The notes beneath the pieces are model-generated. The model worked only from the letters and a program-made list of their open reading frames with translations. It was not told the DNA's origin and made no database searches. DNA of 64,000 nucleotides from Pelagibacteraceae bacterium AG-430-P08 (GTDB lineage Bacteria > Pseudomonadota > Alphaproteobacteria > Pelagibacterales > Pelagibacteraceae): the NCBI GenBank assembly GCA_003212925.1, contig QCOL01000005.1, forward strand, positions 1 through 64,000, given 5' to 3'. Below, in pieces: positions 21,076 through 32,060 of the stretch. Position numbers and translations under genes: made by a program. Position 1 is the stretch's first letter. Each line of letters starts with the position of its first letter.

Positions 21076-21879
21076 ATGAAAATTTTATTTTTAGGTGATG
21101 TTGTTGGATTATCTGGATGCAGAAAGATTGCTAATGATTTATTAGATCAGATCAAAAAAAAAGATATCGATTTTGTAATTATAAATGGTGAGAATGCTGA
21201 TGATACTGGCGTTGGTTTAACCAAAGTAATTTGTAAAAATTTTTTTGATAACGGAGTTGATGTCATTACAACTGGAAATCATGTTTGGGATCAAAAAGAT
21301 ATAATGAATTTTATTGATAAGGAAAACAGATTGTTAAGACCAAAGAATTTATTTGAACCTGCTCCTGGTAGAGGATTTGAGATTTATAAAACAAAAAAAA
21401 ATTACAAAGTAGGAGTTTTAAATTTAATGGGAAATGTCTTTATGAAGAAGTGTGACGATGTTTTTAAAATTTCAAAAGAATTTTTAGCAAAATATAAATT
21501 AAAAAAGGATTATGATTTTCTGATTGTTGATTTCCATGGAGAAATAACAAGTGAAAAGAATGCTATTGGTCATTATTTTGACGGAAAAGCAACACTTGTT
21601 ATTGGAACTCACACTCACATACCTACTAATGATGCAAGAGTTTTAAAAAATGGTACTGCTTACCAAACAGATGCAGGGATGTGCGGGGACTATGATTCAG
21701 TTATAGGTATGAATAAAGATAATTCTATTAATAGATTTATGAAAAAGGATTCAATTAAACATTTTCCAGCTATTGGGGAAGCTTCTTTGAGTGGGGTTAT
21801 AGTAAATTGTAATTTAGAAACTGGCTTAGCAGATAGTATTGAAAGTTATATATTTGGAGGTCTTTTAAAAAATACTTAA
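21076..21879 (+). CDS. YmdB-like metallophosphoesterase (TIGR00282 type)
   Basis: MKILFLGDVVGLSGCRKIANDLL...DFVIINGENADDTGVGL...GNHVWDQKDI. Confidence 0.93.
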   Translation: MKILFLGDVVGLSGCRKIANDLLDQIKKKDIDFVIINGENADDTGVGLTKVICKNFFDNGVDVITTGNHVWDQKDIMNFIDKENRLLRPKNLFEPAPGRGFEIYKTKKNYKVGVLNLMGNVFMKKCDDVFKISKEFLAKYKLKKDYDFLIVDFHGEITSEKNAIGHYFDGKATLVIGTHTHIPTNDARVLKNGTAYQTDAGMCGDYDSVIGMNKDNSINRFMKKDSIKHFPAIGEASLSGVIVNCNLETGLADSIESYIFGGLLKNT

Positions 21880-21887
21880 TTTTTTTT

Positions 21888-22610
21888 ATGGCAGGGCATT
21901 CTCATTGGGCAGGTATAAAACACAAAAAAGGTAAAGCTGATAAACAAAGATCAAAAATCTTTTCTAAGCTTTCTAAAGAAATTACTGTAGCGGCTAAGCT
22001 AGGAGATAAAGACCCGGCTATGAACCCAAGATTGCGTTCCGCTGTGCAAGCTGCTAGATCAGCAAATATGCCTAAAGATAATATAGCTAGAGCTATAGAT
22101 AAGTCTTCAATGAGTAATCAGTTAAATTTTGAAAATTTGAGATACGAAGGTTTTGGGCCTGATAGAGTTGCTGTTATAGTTGAAACTTTGACTGATAATA
22201 AAAATAGAACTGCTTCGAATATAAGAACAATTTTTCAAAAATCAGGAGGAAGTTTAGGAACTCAAGGTTCAGCATCACATAATTTTACTCAATTAGGTGT
22301 AATTAAAATTGATAAAAAAGAGATTTCAGAGGAGGATATTTTAGAACTTGCTATTGAGGCTGGTGCAAATGATTGTAAATCAAATAAAGAATTTCATGAG
22401 ATACAGTGTTCAATAAATGATATTTACAAAGTTAAAAAAGAGTTGGAGAAAAAAATAAGTAATTTTATTTCGACAGGGATAGAGTGGGTGCCTTTAAATG
22501 CTGTAGAAATTTCAGAGGAGAAAAAAAAAGAATTGATTAGTTTTTTTGAGACATTAGAAAATGATGACGATGTACAAAATATTTACTCAAATGTTAAATT
22601 TTCAAACTAG
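21888..22610 (+). CDS. yebC: YebC/PmpR family transcriptional/translational regulator
   Basis: MAGHSHWAGIKHKKGKADKQRSKIFSKLSKEITVAAK. Confidence 0.97.
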   Translation: MAGHSHWAGIKHKKGKADKQRSKIFSKLSKEITVAAKLGDKDPAMNPRLRSAVQAARSANMPKDNIARAIDKSSMSNQLNFENLRYEGFGPDRVAVIVETLTDNKNRTASNIRTIFQKSGGSLGTQGSASHNFTQLGVIKIDKKEISEEDILELAIEAGANDCKSNKEFHEIQCSINDIYKVKKELEKKISNFISTGIEWVPLNAVEISEEKKKELISFFETLENDDDVQNIYSNVKFSN

Positions 22611-22619
22611 ATACAGGAT

Positions 22620-23111
22620 ATGCTTATAATTGGTATAGATCCAGGTATTTCGGGTTCAATTTGTTTTTTTGAAGATGGAAAAATAATAGAAGTAATTGAA
22701 ATGCCAGTAATGACAGAAGGTAAAAAAAATAAAAAACAAGTTAATGGTGCTCAAATTTATAACGAATTTTTAAAAAGAATTAATAATAAAAATGATGAGA
22801 TTAGAGTTGTGATAGAACAAGTTTCTGCAATGCCAGGACAAGGGGTAACTAGTATGTTTAATTTTGGTCAGTCTTATGGGATTTTAAAAGGAATATGTTC
22901 TGCAATGCAACTACCAATGTTTTTTGTGAGACCAGCTAAATGGAAAAAATATTTTAACTTAATCAATTCTCAAAAAGATGCTAGCAGAACAAGAGCAATT
23001 GAAATATTTCCTTATTTTTCAACACAACTTTCAAAAAAAAAAGACTCTAATAAAGCTGATGCTATTCTAATTGCAAGTTTTTACTATGAAACTCACCAAA
23101 AAGAGGATTAA
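22620..23111 (+). CDS. ruvC: RuvC-like Holliday junction endonuclease (phage-like subtype)
   Basis: MLIIGIDPGISGSI...VVIEQVSAMPGQGVTSMFNFGQSYGILKG...SNKADAILIA; acidic RNase H-fold residues present. Confidence 0.8.
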   Translation: MLIIGIDPGISGSICFFEDGKIIEVIEMPVMTEGKKNKKQVNGAQIYNEFLKRINNKNDEIRVVIEQVSAMPGQGVTSMFNFGQSYGILKGICSAMQLPMFFVRPAKWKKYFNLINSQKDASRTRAIEIFPYFSTQLSKKKDSNKADAILIASFYYETHQKED

Positions 23112-23163
23112 TCGTAGATTTTTGAAGTCAAATTCATGACACATTTAAGTGTGAGAAGACCCT

Positions 23164-23838
23164 ATGGAAGCTGATATTTCATCTCAAGCAGTCGGACTAG
23201 CATCAAGCGCTGACTTTTCACTTATGAACTTATTTTTAAGGGCAGATATAATTGTTAAATCAGTAATTATCATTCTTATTGCATGCTCAGTTTATTCATG
23301 GGCAGTAATCATAGAAAAATTTAAATTATTTAAAAAGATAAATCAAAGTTCAGAAGAATTTGAAACTAAGTTTTGGAATTCTAAATCTGCAGAGTCTTTT
23401 TACAATAATCTTCCAGGAAATATTAATGATCCAATGGCTCTTATTTTTAAAGATGCTATGCAAAATCTTCTTAAAAGAAGATCTAAAACTGATTTGAATG
23501 CTAGAATGACTTCAATGTTAGAAACTGGAATAGAAAAACAAATGTCTAAGATTACAAAAGGATTTACTTTTTTGGCAACTGTAGGATCAACAGCACCTTT
23601 TATAGGATTATTCGGGACTGTTTGGGGTATTATGAATTCTTTTCAATCTATTGCAATTTCAAGAAATACTAGTTTAGCAATTGTAGCACCCGGAATCGCA
23701 GAAGCTCTTTTCGCTACAGCATTAGGTTTATTGGCAGCGATCCCTGCAGTAATTGCTTACAACAAATTTAATAACGACTCTTTAAAGTATTCCCAAAAAT
23801 TAGAAAACTTTTCTAAAAGATTTTTAACAATTATTTAG
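23164..23838 (+). CDS. tolQ: TolQ, MotA/TolQ/ExbB proton channel
   Basis: FTFLATVGSTAPFIGLFGTVWGIMNSFQSIA. Confidence 0.96.
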   Translation: MEADISSQAVGLASSADFSLMNLFLRADIIVKSVIIILIACSVYSWAVIIEKFKLFKKINQSSEEFETKFWNSKSAESFYNNLPGNINDPMALIFKDAMQNLLKRRSKTDLNARMTSMLETGIEKQMSKITKGFTFLATVGSTAPFIGLFGTVWGIMNSFQSIAISRNTSLAIVAPGIAEALFATALGLLAAIPAVIAYNKFNNDSLKYSQKLENFSKRFLTII

Positions 23839-23839
23839 A

Positions 23840-24256
23840 ATGGCATTTAAGTTTAATCGTTCATCAAAGGAACCAATGAGTGAAATAAACGTAACACCAT
23901 TCGTAGATGTGATGTTAGTTTTATTGATTATCTTTATGGTAACAGCACCTTTATTAACTGTAGGAGTTCAAGTTGATTTACCAGAAAGTTCAGCGGACTC
24001 TCTTCCAGAGGAACAAGAACCTTTAACTTTAACAATAAATTCAAAAGGTGAAATTTTTATACAAGAGTCAAAGGTTGAATATGAAAAAATCATTGCAAAA
24101 GTGTTAGCAGTTTCAAAAAATCGGACTGATACAAGAATTTATGTAAGAGGGGATAAAACTATTAATTACGGTAGAGTACTTGAAATTATGGGGTTACTTT
24201 CAGGTTCAGGATTTACGAAAGTAGCTCTAATTTCAGAACCATATAAAGAAAGGTAA
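23840..24256 (+). CDS. tolR: TolR, ExbD/TolR family
   Basis: MSEINVTPFVDVMLVLLIIFMVTAPLLTVGVQVDLPES. Confidence 0.97.
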   Translation: MAFKFNRSSKEPMSEINVTPFVDVMLVLLIIFMVTAPLLTVGVQVDLPESSADSLPEEQEPLTLTINSKGEIFIQESKVEYEKIIAKVLAVSKNRTDTRIYVRGDKTINYGRVLEIMGLLSGSGFTKVALISEPYKER

Positions 24257-24262
24257 TTTTTT

Positions 24263-25072
24263 GTGAATAGGAGTATTGCTATTTCATCTGTTTTACACCT
24301 ATTTGTTATTTTTTTAACAGCAATGAGCCTTCCTTTTTTGGCAAAAAAACCAATTGATCTACCTCCGATCGTTTCGGTTGAATTAATTCAAATAACTGAA
24401 AAAACAAATATTCCATTTGCGCCAAAGGCAAAAAAAATAATTGAAAAAGTGAGAGAAAAAGAAAAAAAATTAGTATCTGAACAAGCTCCTCCAAAAAAAG
24501 TTAAGAAAATCAAGCCTGATGCTGTTCCGATGCCAGAGGATAAAGTAAAGAAAGTTGAAAAAATAAAAGAGGATAAACAAAACCCCGAAAAAATTGACAA
24601 TGAGGTTAAGCAAGTATCAGAATTTGAAAAAGAAGAATTATTTGATCCAAATAATATTGCAGCTTTAATTGACAAATCTAAAGAGAGTAGAGCAGAAACT
24701 TTAAAGAAAAATCCAGATTTAAGCCAAGACCAAAATAAAAATTTTGAAAATTCAGGTTTATCTTTAAGTGAAGAGGATGCATTAAAAGCACAAATTTTTG
24801 GATGTTGGAGTATTCCGCTCGGATTACCATATAATGAGAACTTACTTGTTAGAATAAAACTTCAATTAAAACCTGATGGATCAGTAATAAATTCTGAAAT
24901 TTTAGATCATGCAAGAATGAATAAACCAGGACAAGGCTTTTATAAGGTATTAGCAGAAAGCGCATTAAGAGCAATTAAATTATGTCAGCCTTTAAGAGTT
25001 CCCAGCACTGGTTATGAAAGATGGAAGGAATTACAATTGAATTTTGATGCTAGAGAAATGCTTGAAGGATAA
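24263..25072 (+). CDS. tolA: TolA-like periplasmic linker protein
   Basis: GTG start; N-terminal TM, Lys/Glu-rich middle, C-terminal [32 protein letters not shown]; between tolR and tolB. Confidence 0.88.
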   Translation: MNRSIAISSVLHLFVIFLTAMSLPFLAKKPIDLPPIVSVELIQITEKTNIPFAPKAKKIIEKVREKEKKLVSEQAPPKKVKKIKPDAVPMPEDKVKKVEKIKEDKQNPEKIDNEVKQVSEFEKEELFDPNNIAALIDKSKESRAETLKKNPDLSQDQNKNFENSGLSLSEEDALKAQIFGCWSIPLGLPYNENLLVRIKLQLKPDGSVINSEILDHARMNKPGQGFYKVLAESALRAIKLCQPLRVPSTGYERWKELQLNFDAREMLEG

Positions 25073-25085
25073 TATATTAAAAAAA

Positions 25086-26426
25086 ATGAAAAAATTTTTA
25101 ACAATTTTAATTTTAATCTTAATACCTGTTAAATCATTTGGTTTGATAGAAGTTGATATCACTAGAGGTAATCTAAACCCATTACCTATTGCAGTTTCCC
25201 CACTATCTATTGACGAAGAATCGAGGAAAAATTTTCAGAATATTCTCAAAAAGAAAAATATCGGTTCAGAAATATCTTTAATTGTAGAAAATAATTTAAA
25301 AGTCTCAGGTTTATTTAATCCATTAAATAAAGATGCGTTTTTACAAGAACCAGATATTGCTAATTTAAAGCCTAGATTTGAGGATTGGAACTTAATCAAA
25401 GCCCAGGCTTTGATTACCGGAAAGGTTAGTTATGTGCAAGAAAAATTAAGAGTAGAATTTAGATTGTGGGATGTGCTTGCAGGTAAAGAAATGATGGCGC
25501 TAGCATTCACAACTGTTCCGAATAATTGGAGACGTGTTGGTCACATCATTACAGATAAAGTTTATGAAAGATTAACTGGTGAAAAGGGTTATTTTGATAC
25601 TAGAATAATCTATGTTGCAGAAGAAGGACCTAAAACTCAAAGAGTGAAAAAATTAGCTATCATGGACCAAGATGGTGCTAACAATAAATTTTTAACATTA
25701 GGAAATGAACTTGTTTTAACTCCAAGATTTAATCCAACTAGTCAATTGGTAACTTATCTTTCATATTTTAGAAATTTACCAAGAGTTTATTTATTGGATA
25801 TTGAAACAGGTACCCAAGAAGTTGTAGGAGATTTTCCTGGCATGACTTTTGCACCAAGATTTTCTCCAGATGGAAAAAAAATAATTATGAGTTTTGCTAA
25901 GGATGGTAATTCTGAAATTTATACAATGGATTTAGAAAATAGAATAGTTGAAAAAATCACCAATCATCCATCTATAGATACATCACCTTCATATTCTCCA
26001 GATGGAAAATTTATTTCTTTTAATTCTGATAGAAGTGGTTATCAACAAATTTATGTGATGAAGAGTGATGGAAGTAATGTTAAGAGAATATCCTTTGGTA
26101 AAGGAATTTATGGCACCCCGGTTTGGTCTCCAAGAGGAGATTTAATTGCATTTACAAAATTACATAAAGGAAAATTTTATATTGGTGTAATGAGAACTGA
26201 TGGAAGCGGAGAAAGATTATTAACTGAAAATTTTTATCAAGAAGCTCCATCCTGGTCACCCAATGGGAGAGTATTGATTTTTTATAGGGAGACAAAAACA
26301 GATTCCAAAGGAAAGGGTTTTTCTGCAAAATTATGGTCCATAGATTTAACTGGCTATAATGAGAGGCAGGTTCCTACTCCTACTGATGGATCCGACCCAT
26401 CATGGTCATCTTTATTAAGTAATTAA
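25086..26426 (+). CDS. tolB: Tol-Pal system beta-propeller protein TolB
   Basis: ATG at 25086 preferred over 25044 (signal peptide [19 protein letters not shown]); repeated FSPDGKKI.. motifs. Confidence 0.95.
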   Translation: MKKFLTILILILIPVKSFGLIEVDITRGNLNPLPIAVSPLSIDEESRKNFQNILKKKNIGSEISLIVENNLKVSGLFNPLNKDAFLQEPDIANLKPRFEDWNLIKAQALITGKVSYVQEKLRVEFRLWDVLAGKEMMALAFTTVPNNWRRVGHIITDKVYERLTGEKGYFDTRIIYVAEEGPKTQRVKKLAIMDQDGANNKFLTLGNELVLTPRFNPTSQLVTYLSYFRNLPRVYLLDIETGTQEVVGDFPGMTFAPRFSPDGKKIIMSFAKDGNSEIYTMDLENRIVEKITNHPSIDTSPSYSPDGKFISFNSDRSGYQQIYVMKSDGSNVKRISFGKGIYGTPVWSPRGDLIAFTKLHKGKFYIGVMRTDGSGERLLTENFYQEAPSWSPNGRVLIFYRETKTDSKGKGFSAKLWSIDLTGYNERQVPTPTDGSDPSWSSLLSN

Positions 26427-26512
26427 TAATTAATTAGCTTGATTTTTAGCCTTGAAAGATCTAATTAGTTGTGAAAAAATAAGACTAAAGAAATATTGAT
26501 CAAGGAGTAATA

Positions 26513-26992
26513 ATGAAATTAAGCAAAATTCTAAAAAATGGATTTTTAATAGTAGTTGCGTGTTTAGCACTTTCTGCGTGTGCTACATCAAAAAAATCTA
26601 CAGGGCAAATGCAAGGTGATGTTTACACTGGAACAGATACAGTTGAGTACTTAGCTTCAGGTGTTCCTGATAGAGTATTTTTTGCAACTAACGAGTCAGT
26701 TTTAACTACAGCTTCTAGAGAAACTCTTAGAAAGCAAGCTGCATGGTTAAGAAAGAATTCTAAAATTACAATTGTTTTAGAAGGACATGCTGACGAGAGA
26801 GGAACAAGAGAATATAACTTAGCACTAGGTGAGAGAAGAGCTAATGCAGCTAAGGATTATTTAATGACTTACGGAATATCTTCTGACAGAATTTCAGTTT
26901 TAAGTTATGGTAAAGAAAGACCAGTGGACTCTGGATCTAACCCATTAGCTTGGTCAAAAAATAGAAGATCTGTAACAGTCAAAGCAAATTAA
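26513..26992 (+). CDS. pal: Peptidoglycan-associated lipoprotein
   Basis: Lipobox LSACAT; VLEGHADERGTREYNLALGERRANAAKDYL. Confidence 0.97.
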   Translation: MKLSKILKNGFLIVVACLALSACATSKKSTGQMQGDVYTGTDTVEYLASGVPDRVFFATNESVLTTASRETLRKQAAWLRKNSKITIVLEGHADERGTREYNLALGERRANAAKDYLMTYGISSDRISVLSYGKERPVDSGSNPLAWSKNRRSVTVKAN

Positions 26993-27010
26993 ATACTTAA
27001 TTAATATTAA

Positions 27011-27049
27011 GACCTCTTAAATCATAATGATTTAAGAGGTCTTTTTTTT
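27011..27049 (+). terminator. Rho-independent terminator after pal
   Basis: gacctcttaaatca-taa-tgatttaagaggtc followed by a T-run. Confidence 0.92.
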
Positions 27050-27077
27050 GCCATTATTTTAGAGATAACCTAACCGA

Positions 27078-28067
27078 ATGAAATACTTTAAAAAATTATT
27101 AAAATTTAAAATTTTTTTTTTATTTAATTTTTTAGTTTGTTTCCCTTCTTTCGCCGACAATCATAATATTTACGATACATTGGAGCTGATCAAAAAAGAT
27201 TTAAAAACTCTTGAAAAAGCTGTTTATTCAAATTCAAGTGAATTCAATAACACAAATTCAGCTTCATCAAGTATTGATAGTAACTCTGAGGATGTACTTA
27301 CAAGACATTTGTTGAAATTATCTGAAATTGAAAATCAATTTCAGGAACTCACTAACAAATTTGAAGAAATAAATTTTAAATTAGATAAGTTATCAAATAG
27401 ACTTTCTAAAGTTCAATCAGATAATCAACTTAGATTTCAAGATTTAGAAACCGCTTTATCTAATGGTGAAACTATAAATTTGACTTCAAAAAAAAGTTTA
27501 GACACAGATACAGAAATTTTACCTGGATCATCTCAACCGCAAGATTTAGGTTCAATATCTTATAAGGATAATTCAACAAGCGATACAACTCAAAAAATAC
27601 AATCAGTTGAAACGACTGCAACAATCGTTACTGAGACATTCCAAGCAGAAGAAAAAATTTTACCAGATGTTTCAGCGTCTGAGCAATATGAATTTGCAAC
27701 AAGTTTTTTAAAAGTTGGAGATTACCCTACTGCTGAAAGAGCATTTAGAGAATTTGTAATTTCTAATCCTGATCATAAATTAGCAGGTAACGCACAATAT
27801 TGGTATGCTGAAACATTTAGAATAAGACAATTATATACTGATGCTGCTTCAGCTTATTTAGAAGGTTATCAAAAATACCCAAAAGGAGAAAAAGCTCCTA
27901 TTAATCTATTAAAGCTAGGTGTATCAATGATACAGATTGGAGAAAAAGATCAAGGCTGTAAAATGATAAGTGGTGTTGAAAAACAATACCCTAACGCAAA
28001 TCAGTCCGTTATTCAAAAAGCAAAGTATGAGTCTCAAAAATTTGAGTGTAAGAAAAAAAATTCCTAA
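27078..28067 (+). CDS. cpoB: Tol-Pal system protein CpoB/YbgF
   Basis: C-terminal TPR: YEFATSFLKVGDYPTAERAFREFVISNPDHKLAGNAQYWYAETF. Confidence 0.92.
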   Translation: MKYFKKLLKFKIFFLFNFLVCFPSFADNHNIYDTLELIKKDLKTLEKAVYSNSSEFNNTNSASSSIDSNSEDVLTRHLLKLSEIENQFQELTNKFEEINFKLDKLSNRLSKVQSDNQLRFQDLETALSNGETINLTSKKSLDTDTEILPGSSQPQDLGSISYKDNSTSDTTQKIQSVETTATIVTETFQAEEKILPDVSASEQYEFATSFLKVGDYPTAERAFREFVISNPDHKLAGNAQYWYAETFRIRQLYTDAASAYLEGYQKYPKGEKAPINLLKLGVSMIQIGEKDQGCKMISGVEKQYPNANQSVIQKAKYESQKFECKKKNS

Positions 28068-29055
28068 AACCTATAAATCAAAACTTTTAAATCAAAAAGT
28101 AAATAAAATTTTTAAAAAATTTGAAAAGTCATTTAAAATAGATACCAATTTTATTGTTGCAGTATCTGGAGGTGCAGATAGTTTGGCTTTAGCTTTTTTA
28201 ACAAAAGTATACTCTTTAAAAAAAAACTTAAATCCAAGGTATTTTATTGTAGATCATAAGCTTAGAAAAGAGTCTACTTATGAGGCGTATAAAGTAAAAA
28301 GAATTCTTAAATCTTTAAAAATCAATTCTCAAGTTCTTACTTGGAAGGGAAAAAAACCTGTGAGTAATATTCAATCCTTAGCTAGAAGTAAAAGATATGA
28401 GCTTTTATTCTTTAAATGCAAAAAACTTAAAATTAGCAATTTAGTTTTAGGTCATCATATAGATGATTTAATTGAAAATTTTTTTTTAAGAATGGCTAGA
28501 GGGAGCGGTTTAAAAGGACTTGTATCACTTGGTGCAAATACTCAAATTGAAAATATAAATTTAATTAGACCTTTGATAAAATTTGACAAAAGAGATTTGA
28601 TATTTTTATCAAAATTTATATTTAATTTTTACGTAGATGATCCAACTAATAACGATATTAAATTCAATAGAATTAAAGTAAGAAACCTAATTAAAGAATT
28701 TGAGGATTTCGGACTTGATAAGAAAAAATTTCAATTAACGATAGAAAATTTAAAAAAGTCGGACCAATCAATAAAGTTTTATGTTGAAAAGAATAAGAGA
28801 GAAAACTCGATTTTTAACCACAGAAAGAATGAACTTATATTGAAAGAAAATTTTTTTGACAATTCACATGAGGTCATTTTTAGATCTCTTTCAGATTTAA
28901 TTCATTTAGTGGGAAAAAAACCCAATTTTGTAAGAGGTAAAAAAATAGAGAGTATTTTGAATAAAATTAAAGAGCAGAAACTAGGAAAAGAGACATTGGG
29001 AGGATGCGTCATTAAGATGGTAAATCACACTGTGATTTTGACAAAAGAAGGGTAA
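28027..29055 (+). CDS. tilS: tRNA(Ile)-lysidine synthetase
   Basis: FIVAVSGGADSLALAFL PP-loop; GHHIDDLIENFFLRMARGSGLKGL; start probably 28027 rather than 27970. Confidence 0.93.
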   Translation: MSLKNLSVRKKIPKTYKSKLLNQKVNKIFKKFEKSFKIDTNFIVAVSGGADSLALAFLTKVYSLKKNLNPRYFIVDHKLRKESTYEAYKVKRILKSLKINSQVLTWKGKKPVSNIQSLARSKRYELLFFKCKKLKISNLVLGHHIDDLIENFFLRMARGSGLKGLVSLGANTQIENINLIRPLIKFDKRDLIFLSKFIFNFYVDDPTNNDIKFNRIKVRNLIKEFEDFGLDKKKFQLTIENLKKSDQSIKFYVEKNKRENSIFNHRKNELILKENFFDNSHEVIFRSLSDLIHLVGKKPNFVRGKKIESILNKIKEQKLGKETLGGCVIKMVNHTVILTKEG

Positions 29056-29097
29056 AAATAGACTTGTTAAATTAATAATAATTCTTATCTTATAGTC

Positions 29098-30999
29098 ATG
29101 AATTTTAAAAACCTAGCAATGTGGGCAATAATCGTTTTTTTAACGATTGGTCTTTACAATATGTTTAAGAATCCTCAATCAAACATTAGAAGTTCCAATG
29201 AGGTCATTTTCTCAGAATTCTTAGAGTCTGTAGACCAAGGCGAGGTATTAAAAGTTGAGATACAAGGAAACAACATAAATGGTGTTTATGCAAATGGCAA
29301 AAGTTTTAAAACTTATTCACCAAATGATCCAAATTTAATAGAAAAACTTTCAGAGAAGGGTGTAAGTATATCTGCGGCACCTATAGAAGAAAAGATGCCT
29401 TCATTATTTGGTGTCCTACTTTCATGGTTTCCAATGTTATTATTAATAGCAGTGTGGATTTTCTTTATGAGACAAATGCAAGGTGGAAAAGGTGGAGCGA
29501 TGGGCTTTGGAAGATCTAAAGCAAAAATGATGAATGAGATGAAAGGCAAGGTGACTTTTAACGATGTTGCTGGAGTAGAAGAAGCTAAAGAGGAAGTAGA
29601 AGAAATTGTTGAGTTTTTAAAAGATCCAAAAAAATTTAGTAGATTGGGTGGAAAAATACCCAGAGGTGCACTTCTTGTTGGTCCTCCAGGAACAGGAAAA
29701 ACTTTATTAGCTAGAGCGATTGCTGGTGAAGCAGGTGTTCCTTTCTTTACAATCTCTGGATCAGATTTCGTAGAAATGTTCGTTGGTGTGGGAGCATCAA
29801 GAGTGAGAGATATGTTCGAACAAGGAAAAAAAAATTCCCCTTGTATAATATTTATTGATGAAATTGATGCCGTTGGAAGAAGTCGAGGCGCAGGTCTAGG
29901 TGGAGGTAACGATGAGAGGGAACAAACCCTTAATCAGCTTCTTGTTGAGATGGATGGTTTTGACACTAACGAAGGTGTAATTATAATTGCAGCAACAAAC
30001 AGGCCGGATGTCCTTGATCCTGCATTATTAAGACCAGGTAGATTTGATAGACAAGTTGTAGTTTCTAACCCAGATATAATTGGAAGAGAAAAAATCCTTA
30101 AAGTGCACGTTAAAAAGATCAAGATGGCTCCTGATGTAAATTTAAGAACTATAGCTAGAGGAACTCCTGGATTTTCGGGTGCTGATCTAGCTAATTTAGT
30201 TAATGAGTCTGCATTGTTAGCGGCTAGAAAAAATAAAAGGATTGTTACTTTAAATGAGTTTGAAGAAGCAAAGGATAAAGTAATGATGGGAGCTGAAAGA
30301 CGATCAATGGTTATGACTGAAGATGAGAAGAAATTGACTGCATATCATGAAGGTGGACATGCTTTAGTTTCTTTTAATATGCCTAGTTATGATCCAATAC
30401 ATAAAGCAACAATTATACCAAGAGGTCGAGCTTTAGGAATGGTGATGAATTTACCTGAAAGAGACAAACATGGTCATTCAATAAAATATTTGAAAGCTAG
30501 ATTGGCAGTCTGTTTTGGTGGGAGAGTAGCGGAGGAAGTAATTTTTGGAAAAGATAATATTTCAACTGGCGCAGGTGGAGGGAGTGGTTCAGATATAAAT
30601 CAAGCAACTCAACTTGCGAGAGCTATGGTTACAAAATATGGTATGAGTGAAGAAATGGGTCCAGTTGAGTATGGTGAAAATCAAGAAGAAGTTTTCTTGG
30701 GAAGATCTGTAACTCAAACACAATCAGTTTCTGAGGAGGTAGCTCAAAAGATAGATAAAGAAATCAGAAAATTAGTTGATGAGGGCTATAATAAAGCTAA
30801 AGAAATATTAACAGAAAAAATTGATGATTTACATAAAATTGCAAAAGCTCTTATGACATATGAAACATTAACAGGTGAAGAAATCGAAAATATAATTACT
30901 AAAAATATATACCCTGCTGATAAACAAGATCTAAAAGTTGACGATGATAAGAGCTCTGCTTTAGGTGCAATGGGACTTAAACCTAAAATTGTTCATTAA
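29098..30999 (+). CDS. ftsH: ATP-dependent zinc metalloprotease FtsH
   Basis: [31 protein letters not shown] zinc motif. Confidence 0.98.
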   Translation: MNFKNLAMWAIIVFLTIGLYNMFKNPQSNIRSSNEVIFSEFLESVDQGEVLKVEIQGNNINGVYANGKSFKTYSPNDPNLIEKLSEKGVSISAAPIEEKMPSLFGVLLSWFPMLLLIAVWIFFMRQMQGGKGGAMGFGRSKAKMMNEMKGKVTFNDVAGVEEAKEEVEEIVEFLKDPKKFSRLGGKIPRGALLVGPPGTGKTLLARAIAGEAGVPFFTISGSDFVEMFVGVGASRVRDMFEQGKKNSPCIIFIDEIDAVGRSRGAGLGGGNDEREQTLNQLLVEMDGFDTNEGVIIIAATNRPDVLDPALLRPGRFDRQVVVSNPDIIGREKILKVHVKKIKMAPDVNLRTIARGTPGFSGADLANLVNESALLAARKNKRIVTLNEFEEAKDKVMMGAERRSMVMTEDEKKLTAYHEGGHALVSFNMPSYDPIHKATIIPRGRALGMVMNLPERDKHGHSIKYLKARLAVCFGGRVAEEVIFGKDNISTGAGGGSGSDINQATQLARAMVTKYGMSEEMGPVEYGENQEEVFLGRSVTQTQSVSEEVAQKIDKEIRKLVDEGYNKAKEILTEKIDDLHKIAKALMTYETLTGEEIENIITKNIYPADKQDLKVDDDKSSALGAMGLKPKIVH

Positions 31000-31004
31000 T
31001 CTTA

Positions 31005-32060
31005 ATGTCTAGATATTACACAAGATTGTGTAATCTCTACTATGGAAATAGCTCAAAAAAATTAGTTAATAAAAATAAAACTATACCACTTAACGGTATC
31101 AAAGAAATTTCATTTGATCAAATAGAGATAATAACAAGAAATTCAAAAAAAAAAATATTTGTTAATCAAATAAAATATTTGCCTAAATTAATTAAGAGAA
31201 AAATTAACTCCCATTTAAAAAAAATTAAATCAAAAAAAAAAAATTTTTCAAATTTAGATTTTCGTAAAATACCTAATATTATGGGTGTCTTAAACTTGAC
31301 ACCTGATAGCTTCTCAGATGGTGGAAAATTTAATTCAAAAAAAAAAGGAATTAATCATGCGATTAGTTTATTCAACTGCGGTGCAAATTTGATAGATATT
31401 GGTGGTGAGTCGACACGCCCAGGATCAAAAGTAATTAAAGAAAATTTAGAATGGAAAAGAATTGAGAAAATTTTAAAATCATTAATTAAAAAAAAAATAC
31501 CGATTTCTTTAGATACCAGAAAGTCTAGAATTATGATTAAAGGAATAGCTTCAGGAGTTAAATTAATTAATGATGTCTCAGGATTAGAATTTGACTCTCA
31601 AACTTTAAGTATATTAAAAAAATTTAAAGTACCATTTGTAATTCAGCATTCACAAGGAACTCCTGAAAACATGCAAAAAAACCCTAGATATAAAAATGAG
31701 TTACTAGACATATACGATTTTTTTGAAAAAAAAATAAAACTTCTAAGATCGAAGGGTATTAAACACAATAAAATTATTTTAGATCCTGGTATAGGTTTTG
31801 GAAAAAATTTGAAACATAATATGAATTTGATACGCAATATTTCTATTTTCCATTCTCTTGGTTTTCCTATACTTGTGGGCAATTCAAGAAAAAGATTTAT
31901 TAAGGAGTTATCTGGAAAAAATGATAGTAAATTCAGAAACGGGGGAACAATAGCATCATCAATATATCTCATGATGCAAGGGGTGCAAATTTTAAGAATA
32001 CATGATGTTAATGAAACAATACAAGGATTAAAGATCTTTAAGAATATTATAAATAATTAA
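31005..32060 (+). CDS. folP: Dihydropteroate synthase
   Basis: IMGVLNLTPDSFSDGGKF...IDIGGESTRPGS...ILDPGIGFGK. Confidence 0.96.
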   Translation: MSRYYTRLCNLYYGNSSKKLVNKNKTIPLNGIKEISFDQIEIITRNSKKKIFVNQIKYLPKLIKRKINSHLKKIKSKKKNFSNLDFRKIPNIMGVLNLTPDSFSDGGKFNSKKKGINHAISLFNCGANLIDIGGESTRPGSKVIKENLEWKRIEKILKSLIKKKIPISLDTRKSRIMIKGIASGVKLINDVSGLEFDSQTLSILKKFKVPFVIQHSQGTPENMQKNPRYKNELLDIYDFFEKKIKLLRSKGIKHNKIILDPGIGFGKNLKHNMNLIRNISIFHSLGFPILVGNSRKRFIKELSGKNDSKFRNGGTIASSIYLMMQGVQILRIHDVNETIQGLKIFKNIINN

